Shown piece by piece: positions 1 through 9,394 of a stretch of DNA of 64,000 nt; the stretch's first letter is position 1; each line of letters starts with the position of its first letter. Made by a program: the position numbers and the translations under genes. The stretch is from the NCBI GenBank assembly GCA_024760905.1, contig CM045737.1:11329726-11393725 (forward strand), given 5' to 3'. This DNA comes from Plotosus lineatus. Lineage: Eukaryota > Chordata > Actinopteri > Siluriformes > Plotosidae. A model generated the notes under the pieces. That model had not been told where the DNA came from. It made no database searches and saw nothing but the letters and a program-made list of their open reading frames with translations.

Positions 1-575
1 TGGCGCTTCGCCGGCACTTTGCAAAAAAATGTTTGTGTTTAGCCCGTATGACTAATGATGAAGAGCTGCGGTAAAGGAGCCGCGTGACTCTTTTAACACC
101 AACCAGCCTGGGGCAACTAAGAAAGGAGAGGTCTGTCAGGAGCACTTCTATTTGGAAGTGACCAAATCTATATCTTACTATATAGTGCATAGGAATGGCA
201 CAGACTGATTTGGTCCTCTGTCTCCACAAACACACAAACACACAGTCATTATTATGAGTGAATAATATTTGAATCAAAAAGACGGACACTCATGGTTTGA
301 CATGGTGTCTTGAAGCAGGTGATGTCAGTTTCACTCAATTGAAAATGCTGGTCTGATTGAATTTGTGATCAGAACACAGACATATAAACGCTCCGTCTGT
401 AAGGGGGCTTTTCCTCCAAAATATTGAAAGGAAATAGTGTAACGGTAGAATGAAGGTCGAAGAAGACCTGCAGAAACGTCTTGTATACTGAAACATACAC
501 ACAGGGTGGAGACGTATGTTTAAGCTCAGTGATCCAGATGGATTTGAGATTAAATCTCGTACTGGTTGGTATATA
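1..575. other. Intron of the first gene, no recognised element
   Basis: This is presumed intron sequence upstream of the terminal exon at 1828. I see only short A/T runs and a small CA tract near 229-243. No conserved coding segment or transposon end was recognised before the MITE that starts at 576. Confidence 0.4.
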
Positions 576-1520
576 CAGGGATCCCTCACTTTCTGTGGTT
601 AAGTGGGATGGAGATGCCCACGCAACCCTCAAAATCCGTGAAGTAGGATTCCCCCCCCCCCGACTACCGTATACGTACATGTATATGTGTATATATCAGT
701 AAATACATATTCAATGCTATAAATGGTTACAATAACAATTAAACATTCCAAAATAATGCATAAGATGTAAATGAAATATAAATACACACACGCACACAGA
801 TGTGCACCTCACAACAATGTAAGTAGTTTTGATGGGGGGTTTGGGGTTTTTGTTTTGTGGCATTTTTCTTAACGGTTACCCCCTATTCTTCCTTAATTTC
901 CTTATTTGTTTAATTCGATGAATACAGTGGTACCTCTCCTCTCCTCTCCATAATCCCAGAAAATGAAAAATCCACCCAGTTTACGAAAAACATTTTCCAA
1001 AATTTTTTGTCTCTTTATACGAAACAAGTTCTCCCTACGAAATGCGCCATTCAAACAATGGGAGACAGCCAATGGGAGAGCACCCCGTGCAAAGTCCTGC
1101 CCCGCTGGACTCCCATTGGCTAGGAGGGATGACACAGCTCCCTCCCATTGGCTATCTCCCAACATCCCACTCCACTGGCCTCCCATTGGCTAGGAGGAAT
1201 GATGCAGATCCCTTGAGTAGCAGCTTCTTTCATGAGTTTTTCGAGTGTGCTCATTGCAACTTTATTTTTTGGCTCAGGCTTTTAACCTTACATAAACATT
1301 TGTAAGATTATAACTTTGCTAAGAAGACACTTTAATCATTTTTAAAGGGTAGTATTGGGGCCTTGGAACAAATCACGTGTTTTACATGTAAAATGCGGTT
1401 CTACTTATGAAAAATCCAGGTTACGAAAAAGGCTCTGGAACGGATTAATTTCGTAGGGTGAGGTACCACTGTATTTAAAAAAAAAAAAAAAAAAAAGCCT
1501 GAAGTCGCGAGGGATCCCTG
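576..1520 (+). mobile_element. MITE-A (pogo-like) carrying a nested MITE-B
   Basis: The left end CAGGGATCCCTC follows TA at 574-575 and the right end is GAGGGATCCCTG, so the ends form a terminal inverted repeat. The internal AT-rich part contains TATAAATG and CAATTAAAC segments shared with copies at 9395, 24777, 38378, 45301 and 53705. A second element (925-1471) splits this copy. No transposase is encoded, so it is non-autonomous. TIR shape and TA target suggest the Tc1/mariner-pogo superfamily, which is inference. Confidence 0.75.
925..1471 (+). mobile_element. MITE-B nested in MITE-A, with CCAAT repeats
   Basis: It starts CAGTGGTACCTC and ends GAGGTACCACTG, flanked on both sides by TA. 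Inside are ATTGGCTAGGAGG units around 1117 and 1187, the internal repeat typical of this family. The insertion point within MITE-A is the same as in the 9395-10613 copy. Confidence 0.75.
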
Positions 1521-1827
1521 TTTATCCTATTTTCTCATAATTAAAGTACTTTCAATATCACACACATCAGCAACGCTCGACTGTCTGGAATTGAGAATTT
1601 TCCGAAGACCAATTAGTGAAATAATAATATATAAAACTTGCATTAGATTTGTAGTTTGTACATATATTTCTGCTCATTTTAATAATTTTGGCGTCGACAC
1701 CCCTCTTCCAGTTTGTGTAAGATCATCTAACATGACCTGCTTGCTTGTCTGTCCATCATAAAGGTGCGTTTCTGCAGCTGGAGATGGTGTAAATACGTGC
1801 GAAATGAAATCTTTTTGTCTCTGTCAG

Positions 1828-2319
1828 CAGAAAAAGCGCTGCAAGATGAAAGGGGGAGAGAAAGTGTCTGTGACTGGTGCTCACTGCTGCTCTGACAGCA
1901 AGACTGTAGGCGTGTCTCAGTTCCTGCCGACAACCTGCGACGGCGATGTAGCCAACTACTCCTCTAGAGACGGTGTGGCTGAAGGCACCTCCGAAGGTTC
2001 TCCCTCCTCTTCATCCTCATCTACGGTATCGGATGAGTCCAGCACCAACATCCCTTCTGTTAACGGCCACTGTGTGGGTCTAAATAACGGACAGCCTCCA
2101 GCAGCCAAAAGCAAGACAGAGAAGAGGTCTTTGAAGCGCCGGCGGTCTAAGGTGGCTGATCAACAGCCCCAGTCACATGGGCAGTATGGGGCAGATTTAC
2201 TGCACACCCCAATTCCGGTGGCAACGTGTGTCATGCCGACACTACAGCAGCTGATGAAGGGAAAACGGGACCTCAGCATGGGGACGTTTGGGGTAACGGC
2301 AGTCACGGGCCATGTCTGA
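1828..2319 (+). CDS. Terminal coding exon of an unrecognised Ser-rich, basic nuclear-type protein
   Basis: The exon follows a pyrimidine-rich acceptor (TTTTTGTCTCTGTCAG; the tandem CAGCAG allows a start at 1828 or 1831) and is open in one frame to TGA at 2317-2319, giving about 163 residues. What is visible: a basic start (KKRCKMK), a Cys pair (CC) near residue 19, a serine run around residues 60-70, a nuclear-localisation-like cluster KRSLKRRRSK near residues 99-108, and a hydrophobic C-terminal patch TPIPVATCVMPTLQQLMKG. I do not recognise the protein and assign no function. It is called coding because of the long open frame, a clean splice acceptor, balanced codon use unlike the surrounding AT-rich DNA, and a long 3' UTR with a polyadenylation signal downstream. 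Upstream exons lie outside the window. Confidence 0.6.
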   Translation, partial: QKKRCKMKGGEKVSVTGAHCCSDSKTVGVSQFLPTTCDGDVANYSSRDGVAEGTSEGSPSSSSSSTVSDESSTNIPSVNGHCVGLNNGQPPAAKSKTEKRSLKRRRSKVADQQPQSHGQYGADLLHTPIPVATCVMPTLQQLMKGKRDLSMGTFGVTAVTGHV

Positions 2320-3059
2320 GAACCTTTCCCTCAGACCCGTGTCGCACACTTGTATAACATGTGGTTTGTGGAGGGTTTTTCTTTTCTTTTTCTTTTTTCT
2401 TTTTCTTTTCTTCTCACACTATTCCCTGAGCCAGACTCTGCCACATTTTCTTCAGCACAGAGAAATTTGGACTCGGCCAATCCTTGGCGATTCTCCTTCC
2501 GTTCTAAAGTCCTCTACTTGTTTACGTGCCTTTATTTATCCGTTAACAAACTGAAAACAGACCACAGATCAAGGTGAAGGGTCCTTGCTTTTTTTTTTTT
2601 TGTTCCCCCCCCCTACATTTTTGGAGAAATTTTTTTTATTTCTAAAAGAGGTGGGACTCAAACAAAATACTAACTTTTCAGAAGTATGACCGAATCGACT
2701 ATTTTTGTTGCATAAAGTGGACCAGCAGGACAGCGGCGGAACGACCTTTCTTTCTGCGCACTCCCACGGATCTCTGTCCACTCTCTACCTGTCACGCCCA
2801 CTCAGAGTCTCAGTGTTGGCTTCATTCTCGAGTGTTCACACTTTCCTCCGTGTTGTTGTAAAAAAGTTTTTTTTGTTTTGTTTTTTTTTTTGTTGTTTTT
2901 TTATAAACACACTCCCTCTTGTTGGCTCACTCTTCTCTCTTTGTCTTGTGGTTGCGTGTGGGGGACAGAGTGTGTGTGTGTGAGCGAGTGAGGGAGAGTA
3001 AATGTGGATCACGTACTGAGAGCCACGAACATGAACTGAATGAAGAACAGATCACCTTT

Positions 3060-3390
3060 ACATTCACTTTTCCTAAACCCCACCCTCTCTCTTTCCCCCT
3101 CCCCATCTCTGTGTCTGTCTGTCTCTCTTTCTTTCTCTCCCACCATCTCTTTCTCTCTCTCTCTTTCCACCTCCCCATCTGTGTCCGTCTCTCTCTTCAC
3201 TTTTCCTAACCCCCTATCTCTCCCCACCATCTCTCTTTCTGTCTCTCTCTCGGTCTTTCCCCCTCCCCATCTGTCTGTCTGTCTCTCTTTCGCTCTCCCC
3301 ACCATCTCCCCCCATATGTGTCCCCTCCCCCATCTGTCGGTCTCGCTCCCCCTCTCTCTCTCTCTGCCCCCCACCCCACCCCATCTCTCT
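3060..3390. repeat. Pyrimidine-rich imperfect minisatellite in the 3' UTR
   Basis: The tract is built of CTCTCT and CTGTCTGT runs with recurring TTTCCCCCTCCCCATCTGT and CCCCACCATCTC phrases, so a longer imperfect repeat underlies the simple CT pattern. In RNA it would be a strong polypyrimidine (PTB-type) binding tract, which is inference. Confidence 0.8.
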
Positions 3391-3608
3391 GATTGAAGTG
3401 TTACTATGAAATGTTTGGGCGGGGCCTGAACTCTGCAGACTTTATAAAGTTATGCACATGAACGAACATACGCCGCTCTGAGAGCCACAACTATCAGAGT
3501 TCTGAACTTGGTTCTTTTACTGCACGCAGACTCCAGCTTGTTGCATCCAGACAGAACGCATTTTATTTCAAACGATAACTTACCGGTACATATAAACACA
3601 CAGTTCAC

Positions 3609-3614
3609 AATAAA
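3609..3614 (+). terminator. Possible proximal polyadenylation signal
   Basis: A perfect AATAAA is followed within about 30-45 bases by G/T-rich sequence (GTCCTGACCCTGTG). Use of it would give a 3' UTR of about 1.3 kb in place of 2.6 kb. Confidence 0.4.
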
Positions 3615-4007
3615 TATTTTGTCCTGACCCTGTGCACAGTGGACTCTGTGTACTGTTTTATTTATATATTTATTTATTATACTGTCACTGTCGACTCAGA
3701 CTGTTTGTGGCATGCTTTGTGTCCTTACAGGGTCTTTATGGGTTAGACACAATATGCATTATAAATTATGATTGAATGAACACACCCAGTTCTGAAACAT
3801 GTCAAGGTACTGCTGTGATCTCTACCAACACTTTTTTGATTTAAAAGCTGGAGTCTGACTACAAACCACCACTCTGTCGTTAATATTCTGTCATGTGATC
3901 AATGAGGATCTGGGTATATCTGGGCTTCGGGCACTGCCTGAGGATAAAAGGAAATGAAGCTGTTCTGGGTGTAAAGGAAATCTGTTCTGATTAGTTCATC
4001 TGATAAG

Positions 4008-4040
<33 letters not shown>

Positions 4041-4925
4041 TGAGAAAGAGAGAAAAGTTGTTGTTTGTTCATTTTCTTGTAATATTTATGAAAAAATTTT
4101 GGATCGTCCTCATTCCCTTATAGTCCAGTATTCGTTGGCCACCCTTTGACATAACATTCGCTAGTGTGTGTCTGAGAGAGAGATTGCCCCACTGGTTCGC
4201 TCGAGAGCCCAGACAGTTGGCAACTTTTAGGTCTTTAACTCATTTGTTCTCACGTCGCGTCCTCAGCCGTAAGTCGTCATTTAAGTATATTTTTCCTTCT
4301 TGTTCATTTCACTTCATCTCTGATCAGTGCTCATTAAAGAATGTGAACTTTGTCTGGATGGTAACAAAGAGAAAGATTGAAGTGGCTTCGCTGACGCCAT
4401 CTTGATGTGATTTTCAGAATTATTGCACATGCAGAGAGATTTTTTTTTTTTTTTTTACTTTTCTCTGTTTAACCGTGTTCTCGTTCTGTCTTGTTCTGAA
4501 TGTACATGTCGCTGTATGTGTTTGTTCTTTGTTTTCAGTTTGTATGGGTGTTTTAAACTGTATGAAAGAAGATGAATTAAGTGTCGAACCCCAGTTATCG
4601 GAGCCTCCATGTCTCCAGCTCTCCCTCCCTCAGCACTCTGGAGAACTTCTCATGCCTCCTTTTGTTTTTTTTTTTTTGCTGCATTCTTCCTTTTCTTTTT
4701 CTTTTTTCGATACTAGCCTTTGTTGAAAGTGCTTCTTTTCTTCATGCTTTTCTTGGTGTCCTGTCGTGGCCATGGGTTTGTGTATTGAAGTGGCCAGTCG
4801 AAGACACAAAATTTTCCACCAGATAATCTGTGAGGATGAGACGCACAGTATTTGATTTTAGTTTTTGGAAACAGGTGTAACTGTAACTACGATGATGTAG
4901 TGCCAATAGAAACTGTGAATTTATA

Positions 4926-4931
4926 AATAAA
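4926..4931 (+). terminator. Likely main polyadenylation signal of the first gene
   Basis: AATAAA is followed by CATTGTGGCATGTTTGC and a T/G-rich stretch, a normal vertebrate cleavage-site arrangement. Beyond it the sequence turns into transposon fragments, supporting transcript end near 4945. Confidence 0.6.
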
Positions 4932-5084
4932 GACACTTTCTTTCATTGTGGCATGTTTGCTCTTTATTTTTGTTCTGTAGTTCAGAAAAGATGGCGCTAA
5001 TTCACCCTTATGCGTCGAAGGAGAGGTGGACGTCACTTAATCCACTCTGCCTTCGGCAGATACCGTAAGCCAGGAGTCGCCAAC

Positions 5085-5297
5085 CTTTTTGAAACTGAGA
5101 GCTACTTCTTGGGTACCAATTAATGCGAAGGGCTACCAGGTTGGTACACACTTGTGACATAACAAATTTGCTTAATTTACCTTTTAATTATGTTATTATT
5201 AATAATTAATGATATTCATCTATGTCAGGGGTCGGGAACCTTTTTGACGGAGAGCCAAAAAAAAAAAATTTAAATCTGGTTCTCTGAGAGCCAAATA
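5085..5297 (+). repeat. hAT-like MITE end fragments
   Basis: Two related ends, AGGAGTCGCCAACCTTTTTG near 5087 and CAGGGGTCGGGAACCTTTTT at 5226, resemble hAT MITE termini of the CAGGGGTCGGCAACC type, each followed by GAGAGCYA text. The second is interrupted by Tigger-C at 5298. No matching far end was identified. Confidence 0.45.
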
Positions 5298-6080
5298 CAG
5301 TGATACCTCTGCTCACGAACATAATTGGTTCCCAGAAAGTGTGTGTGAGGCGAAAAGTTCGTCTTCCGAACATTTATTTCCCATAAGAAACCATTAAAAT
5401 GAGAATAATCCGTTCCCAGGTCCCCATAAAACATAATTTTCTACTAAATAAGCCTTAAAACTACACAAAAATATACCTTATTTTATGTATAATAAATGTG
5501 CTATTGTATTGTAATTAAAGAAATAAACTGTACTGTATAATAAAGTGGTTTTATTTACCTTTGTGATGGTAGTTGATGGCTTGATGGAATGGAGTGGGAG
5601 GAGGAGGGAGGGAGGGACTTACTGTTTGGAAGGAGAGTTTGGAAACGCCTACTGTTTGGAAACACCCTTAGCCACACACGCACCCTTAATAGCTTCCTTG
5701 TTCTTAAGGATGGTGGTAGACTTAGCGTACTGGTACTGGGACGCTGAGTCACACAAACGCACACCTCGTTCGTGTTTTTCAATGATCTCCGCCTGTGGTG
5801 GGGTCTTTTTCGGTCCCACAATAGCAAAAGTACACTCAATATGGTCCAAAATGTCTATCAAACACAAACCACTTCCGCATTCAAAGAAAGGGGGTGACGA
5901 ACTGTGACGCCGTGAGCGTGCGTGAACTTCTCGTGGCCGCCACCGTGGCGCTGTTCGACCGCGTGGTTTGATTCGTCCGCCGAAAACTAGTTCGTCAGCA
6001 GAGACTATATGCTCGCAAATTTAATGTTCTTGAGGCGAAAAGTTCGTGAGCTTAAGCGTTCGTCAGCGGAGGTTTTACTG
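5298..6080 (-). mobile_element. Tigger-C, pogo-like element with relic transposase N-terminus
   Basis: Ends are CAGTGATACCTCTGCTC and GAGGTTTTACTG, flanked by TA at 5296-5297 and 6081-6082. The minus strand at 5649-5867 reads a relic with the phrases AEIIEKHERGVRLCD and ILKNKEAIKGA. This is the helix-turn-helix (CENP-B N-type) start of a Tigger/pogo transposase. The catalytic DDE part is missing, so this is a deletion derivative. A near-identical copy lies inverted at 52911-53699. Confidence 0.75.
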
Positions 6081-6195
6081 TATATTTAATACTAAGACCA
6101 ACAATTTGAGAGTATAATACGAATCTGAATGTTTGAAACAACATTGTTATAACGAAGTTATTTATTAATAAGAAAAGTACATCTTACTATTAATG

Positions 6196-6557
6196 GGGGG
6201 CAGTGGTGGTCTAGTGGTATAGGGCGCTGGATCGCTGATCCAAAGGTTGGGGGTTCGAGTCCCACTCTCCACAAGGTTGTCACTGTCCCCCCAAGTGTAG
6301 CTAACTGGGTTATCAAAGGCGGGCCATGTTTCTCACTGTCTATGGTGAGAGGTTCATGTAAAAGAACCATTGCTGACTTTCGTAAAGAGTAGCTGCAAAG
6401 TCGTCAGCGCGTTTCTGTCCCTTGCTAAAAAAGGGTGTGACAGGAAGGGCATCTGACGTTAAAAAAAAACCTCTGCCAAATCAAACGTGCGAATCAGATG
6501 ATTCGCTGTGGTGACTCCCAAGAAAAGGGAAAAAGCCGAAAGAAAGACAGACAGACT
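6196..6557 (+). mobile_element. SINE-1 with tail A, 14-bp TSD
   Basis: The tRNA-like head has an A-box-like TGGTCTAGTGG and a B-box-like GGTTCGAGTCC. The body ends in tail A (GATGATTCGCTGTGGTGAC ... AAAAAGCCGAAAG). It is flanked by the perfect direct repeat TCTTACTATTAATG (6182-6195 and 6558-6571), proving retroposition. It is a Pol III-type SINE, not a functional tRNA gene. Confidence 0.85.
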
Positions 6558-6571
6558 TCTTACTATTAATG

Positions 6572-6861
6572 CGACTTCCGGTGCTGCATTGTTTTGCTGA
6601 TGACTTTGTAGTCTGGTTGATGCGTGCTGGGGTTCAGCTTCACGCAGGCGTTTAGGCTTCCATCTATTACAGGTTGGTCTTGATGCTTTTCAGGTGTGAA
6701 GGACTGCTCCCGTGAGCATGTGGAGCCAAACATGGTCAATATGATAGGATCCACACCACAGTGTTTGTGCTAGGAAGCGCGTCCCAAGGTAATCAGCTGG
6801 TCTGCGGATTGAAGTTTTTTCATTCTGTCCATTTGTGTTTGGCTTGCCAGCTCTGCTTACT
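6572..6861. other. Unassigned intergenic sequence
   Basis: No gene or transposon end was recognised here. It probably includes the rest of the older repeat into which the SINE at 6196 was inserted, because the TSD sequence continues on both sides. Confidence 0.35.
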
Positions 6862-7643
6862 CTGTCCTTTACACGAAAAGCATTATGGGAGATGCAGCTC
6901 CATAATAGCCAATGGGAGGGAGCCGCGTCATCCCTCCTAGCCAATTGGAGACCAGTGGGGCGGGATGTTGGGAGAAAGCTGCGTCATCCCTCCTAGCCAA
7001 TGGTAGGCCAGCAGGGCGAGATGTTGGAAGATAGTCAATGGGAGAGCAGCTCATGCATTGTTTGAATGGCGCGTTTCGTATCTTCTTTTCCTTTCGGCTT
7101 TTCCCTTCAGGGGTCGCCACAGCAAATCATCTGCCTCCATCTCACCCTATCCTTTGCATCTTTTTCTCTTACACCAACGACCTTCATGTCCTCCTTCACC
7201 ACATCCATGAATCGTCTCTTTGGTCTTCCTCGAGGCCTTCTGCCTGGTAGTTCCAGCCTCAGCATCCTATTACCAATATACTCACTATCCCTCCTCTGTA
7301 CATGTCCAAACCATCTCAATCTAGCCTCTCTGACTTTGTCTCCAAAACGTCTCACATGTGCTGTCCCTCTGATGTTCTCATTCCTGATCCTATCCATCCT
7401 CGTTACTCCCAAAGAGAACCTCAACATTTTCATCTCTGCTACCTCCAGCTCTGCCTCCTGTCTTTTCACCAGGGCCACTGTTTCTAACCCATACAACATT
7501 GCTGGCCTCAACACCGTCTTGTACACTTTTCCTTTCATTCTTAAATGGCGCGTTTCGTATACAGAGACAAAAAATTTTGGAAAATATTTTTTGTAACCTG
7601 GATTTTTCGTTTGCTGGGACTATCGTACGGTGAGGTACCACTG
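6862..7643 (-). mobile_element. MITE-B copy, 5' end missing, split by a LINE
   Basis: It shares TCTGTCCTTTACACGAAAAGC and the CCAATGGGAGG repeat units with the copies at 27914 and 30966, and ends GAGGTACCACTG next to TA. One terminal part is missing near 6862. A LINE fragment (7082-7543) interrupts it with a 17-bp TSD. Confidence 0.7.
7082..7543 (-). mobile_element. 5'-truncated LINE, C-terminus of reverse transcriptase, 17-bp TSD
   Basis: The minus strand encodes the C-terminal end of a non-LTR retrotransposon ORF, with phrases such as VYKTVLRPAMLYGLETVAL and LRWFGHVQRRD ending WRQMICCGDP. AATGGCGCGTTTCGTAT occurs at 7065-7081 and 7544-7560, a perfect TSD, so this is a complete 5'-truncated insertion of 462 bp. 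Its short 3' UTR (AAGGGAAAAGCCGAAAGGA on the element strand) is the same as tail A of SINE-1. Clade not certain; RTE-like is my best guess. Confidence 0.85.
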
Positions 7644-8424
7644 TACTTAATATTAACATGCTCACCCAAGCATCACACTACAAAAAAAAAAAGCATTTTT
7701 ACTCTGAATATTTTATATATTTTACTTTTAATAATTAGGTTTGTTTTCCCAAAGTGTGACTGCAATGACCAGGCCTTGGGAAAGGGACTATGATAAGGCG
7801 CGGTTTGCAGACGAGACTCTTCTGACTCTCTTCTGAGGTCAGTAAAACAGCAGAGTCCTGCTTGGAAACACAAGAAAAGCTAAGTTAAATTAGATATTTA
7901 CGGTTTATTTTTTCGATATCAACACATGATGATAACGCCATTTGCTACAAGTCGCAATGATTTGAATTCAGGTATTATCCACTCATTGTTTTTTATTCTG
8001 ATAAGGTCGCTCAATGGTGTACATGCTAATCTAGAAATACGTACCACAGCGCAATAAACCGCATCATAAACCAATGACATGATGCAAAGTGACCTTCATT
8101 TTGTACCGCGCTTCCTATCGGACCCTCCCTGCGTACAGGACAGGACATTTTGAGACTGGGATAAGGAAGAAATGACTGACGCTGCATTTTTACCAGATGA
8201 GTCACGTGTGTCGGCCTGCTTTTACCCGGTCCATCAATAGAGTCGAAACGATCCCATCTGGACTGTGGCCAGAGCATTGATTTCTCATGAAGCAGAATGG
8301 TGGACTTGTTCAGGATCCTCCTCTCAAGTATAAAAAGTGAAGCCAAGCACAAAGAAAGATGCATTTGTTGCTGGTACAAGACGGTGAGGACAATGACGAG
8401 ACCGTACCGTGTGTGTAAAACATT
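7644..8424. other. Intergenic sequence without recognised gene
   Basis: I see no splice-consistent coding sequence or TIR pair. The open frame on the minus strand at 8026-8427 shows no recognisable motif and runs into a SINE. Confidence 0.4.
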
Positions 8425-8756
8425 CATTCATTTTCTGGACCACTTTATCCTAATTAGGGTTGCAGGAAGGCTGGTGTCCATCTCCGCTGACTATGAGCAA
8501 GGGTACAATACACCCTGTACAGCTCACCAGGCCATCGCAGGGCTAAAAACACGCTGATGGCAACACAATGGCCGGCTTTTTACAAATGACAGCAATGGTT
8601 CTTTTACATGCCTCTCACCACAGAAAGTGACAGACATGGCTGGTCTTTAATGGCTCAATTTGCTGCACGGTGTGGAGGGTGTCAGCTGGGATAACTGGGT
8701 GACGGTGAGATTTGAACACCCAACCTTTGGAGCCAGCAGCCTACCACAGGGCCAGA
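8425..8756 (-). mobile_element. SINE-1 with tail B (degraded)
   Basis: Read on the minus strand it has a decayed tRNA-like head near 8700-8756, the AAAAGAACCATTGCTG-type body (8590-8610) and tail B (CTAATTAGG near 8450, with ATGAATGAATG at the end). It lies directly against the Tc1 remnant. Confidence 0.6.
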
Positions 8757-8809
8757 CCTTAAGCCAATAGAAAACTTGTGGGGTGACATAAAAAATGCAG
8801 CTCCTGTGG

Positions 8810-9097
8810 AATCATCATCATCATATCTTATCCCCGTAGGGTAGTGTAGCAATTGGTCTCTTCTGGAGAAGATTACCCGGGACGCAGGAACGTGCTGACG
8901 GCTTTGCAGCCTACTCTTTTTACAAAAGTCAGCAATGGTTCTTTTACATGCCTCTCACCATAGACACTGAGAGACATGGCCCACCTTTGCTAACCCAGTT
9001 AGCTGCACTGGGGGACAGTGACAGCCCTGTGGGGACTCGAACCCCCAACCTTCGGATCAGCGATCCTGCGCCCTATCCACTAGACCACCACTGCCCC
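8810..9097 (-). mobile_element. SINE-1 relative inserted in the Tc1 transposase
   Basis: The minus strand has the GGGGCAGTGGTGGTCTAGTGG head (9097 leftwards), GGTTCGAGTCCCC B-box-like text, and the AAAAGAACCATTGCTGAC body. Its 3' end (ATATGATGATGAT on the element strand, preceded by AATTGCTACACTACCC) is unlike tail A or tail B, possibly a third tail. Confidence 0.65.
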
Positions 9098-9394
9098 TAA
9101 CTCCTGGGGAAAAACCAAGAAATACAGAAGAACTGTGGAATGTAGTCCAATCATCCAGGTTGGGAAAACCTGCTCACCGGTGCCAGAAGTTGGTCGACTG
9201 CACAACACAGATGTGCAGCAGTTCTCAGAAACAGTATTTATACAAATAAATATTAGTTCAGAGATTCAAAGGAAAACAAAACATCACAACATTTTTCAGT
9301 TTATACACGATGTCTGAGATTGTAAAGAAGAAACGCAGATACTGCTATTTTTTTAGTCTAATGTTCCCTTTTCTTCAATTTCTTTAAAAGAATA

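Larger units (their letters stand above)
2320..4945 (+). other. Long 3' UTR of the first gene
   Basis: This stretch follows the stop codon and shows no coding similarity or transposon ends. It holds T-rich runs, a C/T-rich tract (3060-3390), a TG/CG repeat (4010-4040) and two AATAAA signals (3609 and 4926). The open frames inside are low-complexity. Assignment as one UTR is inferred from the lack of another gene or repeat. Confidence 0.55.

Noticed and set aside
3040..3396. Ser/Leu-rich open frame
   Set aside because: It follows directly from CT-rich simple sequence and is open on both strands.
6196..6268. tRNA gene
   Set aside because: A-box- and B-box-like motifs are present, but they belong to the head of a SINE with a body, a LINE-like tail and a TSD. 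The same head recurs many times.
8026..8427. 133-codon minus-strand frame as a gene
   Set aside because: No known motif, and its start lies in SINE sequence.
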